The notes below the pieces were generated by a model that saw nothing but the letters and a program-made list of their open reading frames with translations, was not told where the DNA came from and did no database searches. DNA of 6,563 nt from the NCBI GenBank assembly GCA_905479505.1, contig CAJQMS010000026.1, positions 1-6,563 on the forward strand, in the 5' to 3' direction. The position numbers and the translations under genes are program-made. Shown here piece by piece: positions 6,033-6,563 of the stretch (the first letter of the stretch is position 1; the number at the start of each line of letters is the position of its first letter). The DNA comes from an uncultured Burkholderiales Genera incertae sedis bacterium. Its GTDB lineage: Bacteria > Pseudomonadota > Gammaproteobacteria > Burkholderiales > Eutrophovitaceae.

Positions 6033-6563
6033 ATGGAATCACTTCAAATTTCACATCGTAAGCAAGTCGTTGGTTGGTTGGTCGTCTGCGGGATTTTGGT
6101 TTTTTGCATGATCATTGTTGGTGGGGCGACACGACTGACACACTCTGGACTGTCGATAGTAGAGTGGGAGCCTATTGTGGGCACCATTCCGCCCTTAAAT
6201 GATACGGATTGGAACCAAGTTTTTGATGAATACAAAGGCAGCCCCGAATATCAATTAATTAACTTCGGGATGTCACTTGACGAATTTAAAGTTATTTTTT
6301 GGTGGGAATATTTCCACAGGTTGCTTGGTCGACTCATAGGCTTCGTTTTCTTCGTGCCGTTTTTATTTTTTCTACTCACCCGACGCCTCAACGCTGAACT
6401 AACTGGCCGTCTACTAGGTATATTCGCGCTTGGCGGGTTACAAGGTGGAATGGGTTGGTATATGGTCGCCAGCGGATTAGTTGATGAGCCAAACGTGAGT
6501 CAATACCGACTTACCGCCCATCTCGGCATCGCTTTTCTTATATTCGGAGCTATCACTTGGACG
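6033..6563 (+). CDS. ctaA: Heme A synthase, COX15/CtaA family, N-terminal 177 residues (3' end beyond the window)
   Basis: An inner-membrane enzyme that oxidises the C8 methyl of heme O to the formyl group of heme A for aa3-type cytochrome c oxidase. Reading from the ATG at 6033 the frame is open to the window end. TM1 spans about 11-30 and runs into VGGATRLTHSGLSIVEW (29-45). A soluble loop follows with YKGSPEYQLINFGMSLDEFK (67-86), then WWEYFHRLLGR (90-100) holding E92 and heme ligand H95. TM2 is about 101-116, TM3 about 126-146 ending in GGLQGGMGWYMVASGL (134-149), and H163 in RLTAHLG begins TM4. The long first loop and these motifs are the COX15 type of alphaproteobacteria and mitochondria, not the short CtaA of Bacillus. 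The start lies 20 bases after BKACE with only a weak AGAG before it. Full length should be about 330-360 residues, so roughly half is missing at the edge. No other oxidase gene is visible. Confidence 0.95.
   Translation, partial: MESLQISHRKQVVGWLVVCGILVFCMIIVGGATRLTHSGLSIVEWEPIVGTIPPLNDTDWNQVFDEYKGSPEYQLINFGMSLDEFKVIFWWEYFHRLLGRLIGFVFFVPFLFFLLTRRLNAELTGRLLGIFALGGLQGGMGWYMVASGLVDEPNVSQYRLTAHLGIAFLIFGAITWT

Overview
The window reads as a chromosomal segment of a proteobacterium, most likely a gammaproteobacterium. The main clue is a tsaB-rimI pair followed by a uracil-DNA-glycosylase-like gene in the place where gammaproteobacteria often carry holD. The heme A synthase at the right edge looks instead like the alphaproteobacterial/mitochondrial COX15 type, so the lineage call is tentative. 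There are eight protein genes. Six are complete, and one is cut by each window edge (radA on the left, ctaA/COX15 on the right). I see no rRNA, tRNA, CRISPR array, insertion sequence or phage gene.

Left block, minus strand, about 1-3805: a tight run transcribed right to left, tsaB -> rimI -> UDG-like/possible psi -> alr -> radA. The first two genes overlap by 23 bases, the next pair by 4 bases (ATGA), then come gaps of 2 and 41 bases. This suggests one housekeeping operon joining tRNA t6A modification (TsaB), N-terminal acetylation (RimI), a replication- or repair-related protein, D-alanine supply for peptidoglycan (Alr) and recombinational repair (RadA).

Divergent intergenic region, 3806-4033: 228 bases with two perfect short palindromes near tsaB, only weak promoter-like hexamers, and a strong Shine-Dalgarno before the plus-strand block. 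An unexplained 52-codon, lysine/arginine-rich frame runs through it and ends inside that Shine-Dalgarno.

Right block, plus strand, 4034-6563: a lambda-crystallin/L-gulonate-3-dehydrogenase-like member of the 3-hydroxyacyl-CoA dehydrogenase family, then a BKACE (DUF849) beta-keto acid cleavage enzyme, then heme A synthase 20 bases downstream. The first two form a plausible catabolic pair: a 3-hydroxy acid is oxidised to a 3-keto acid, which BKACE cleaves with acetyl-CoA to acetoacetate and a new acyl-CoA. The substrate cannot be read from the sequence. Heme A synthase serves cytochrome c oxidase biogenesis and is probably a neighbour rather than a partner.

The points most worth a second look are the degenerate glycosylase in the holD slot and the substrate of the dehydrogenase/BKACE pair. 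I found no clear sign of a wholly new multi-gene system.
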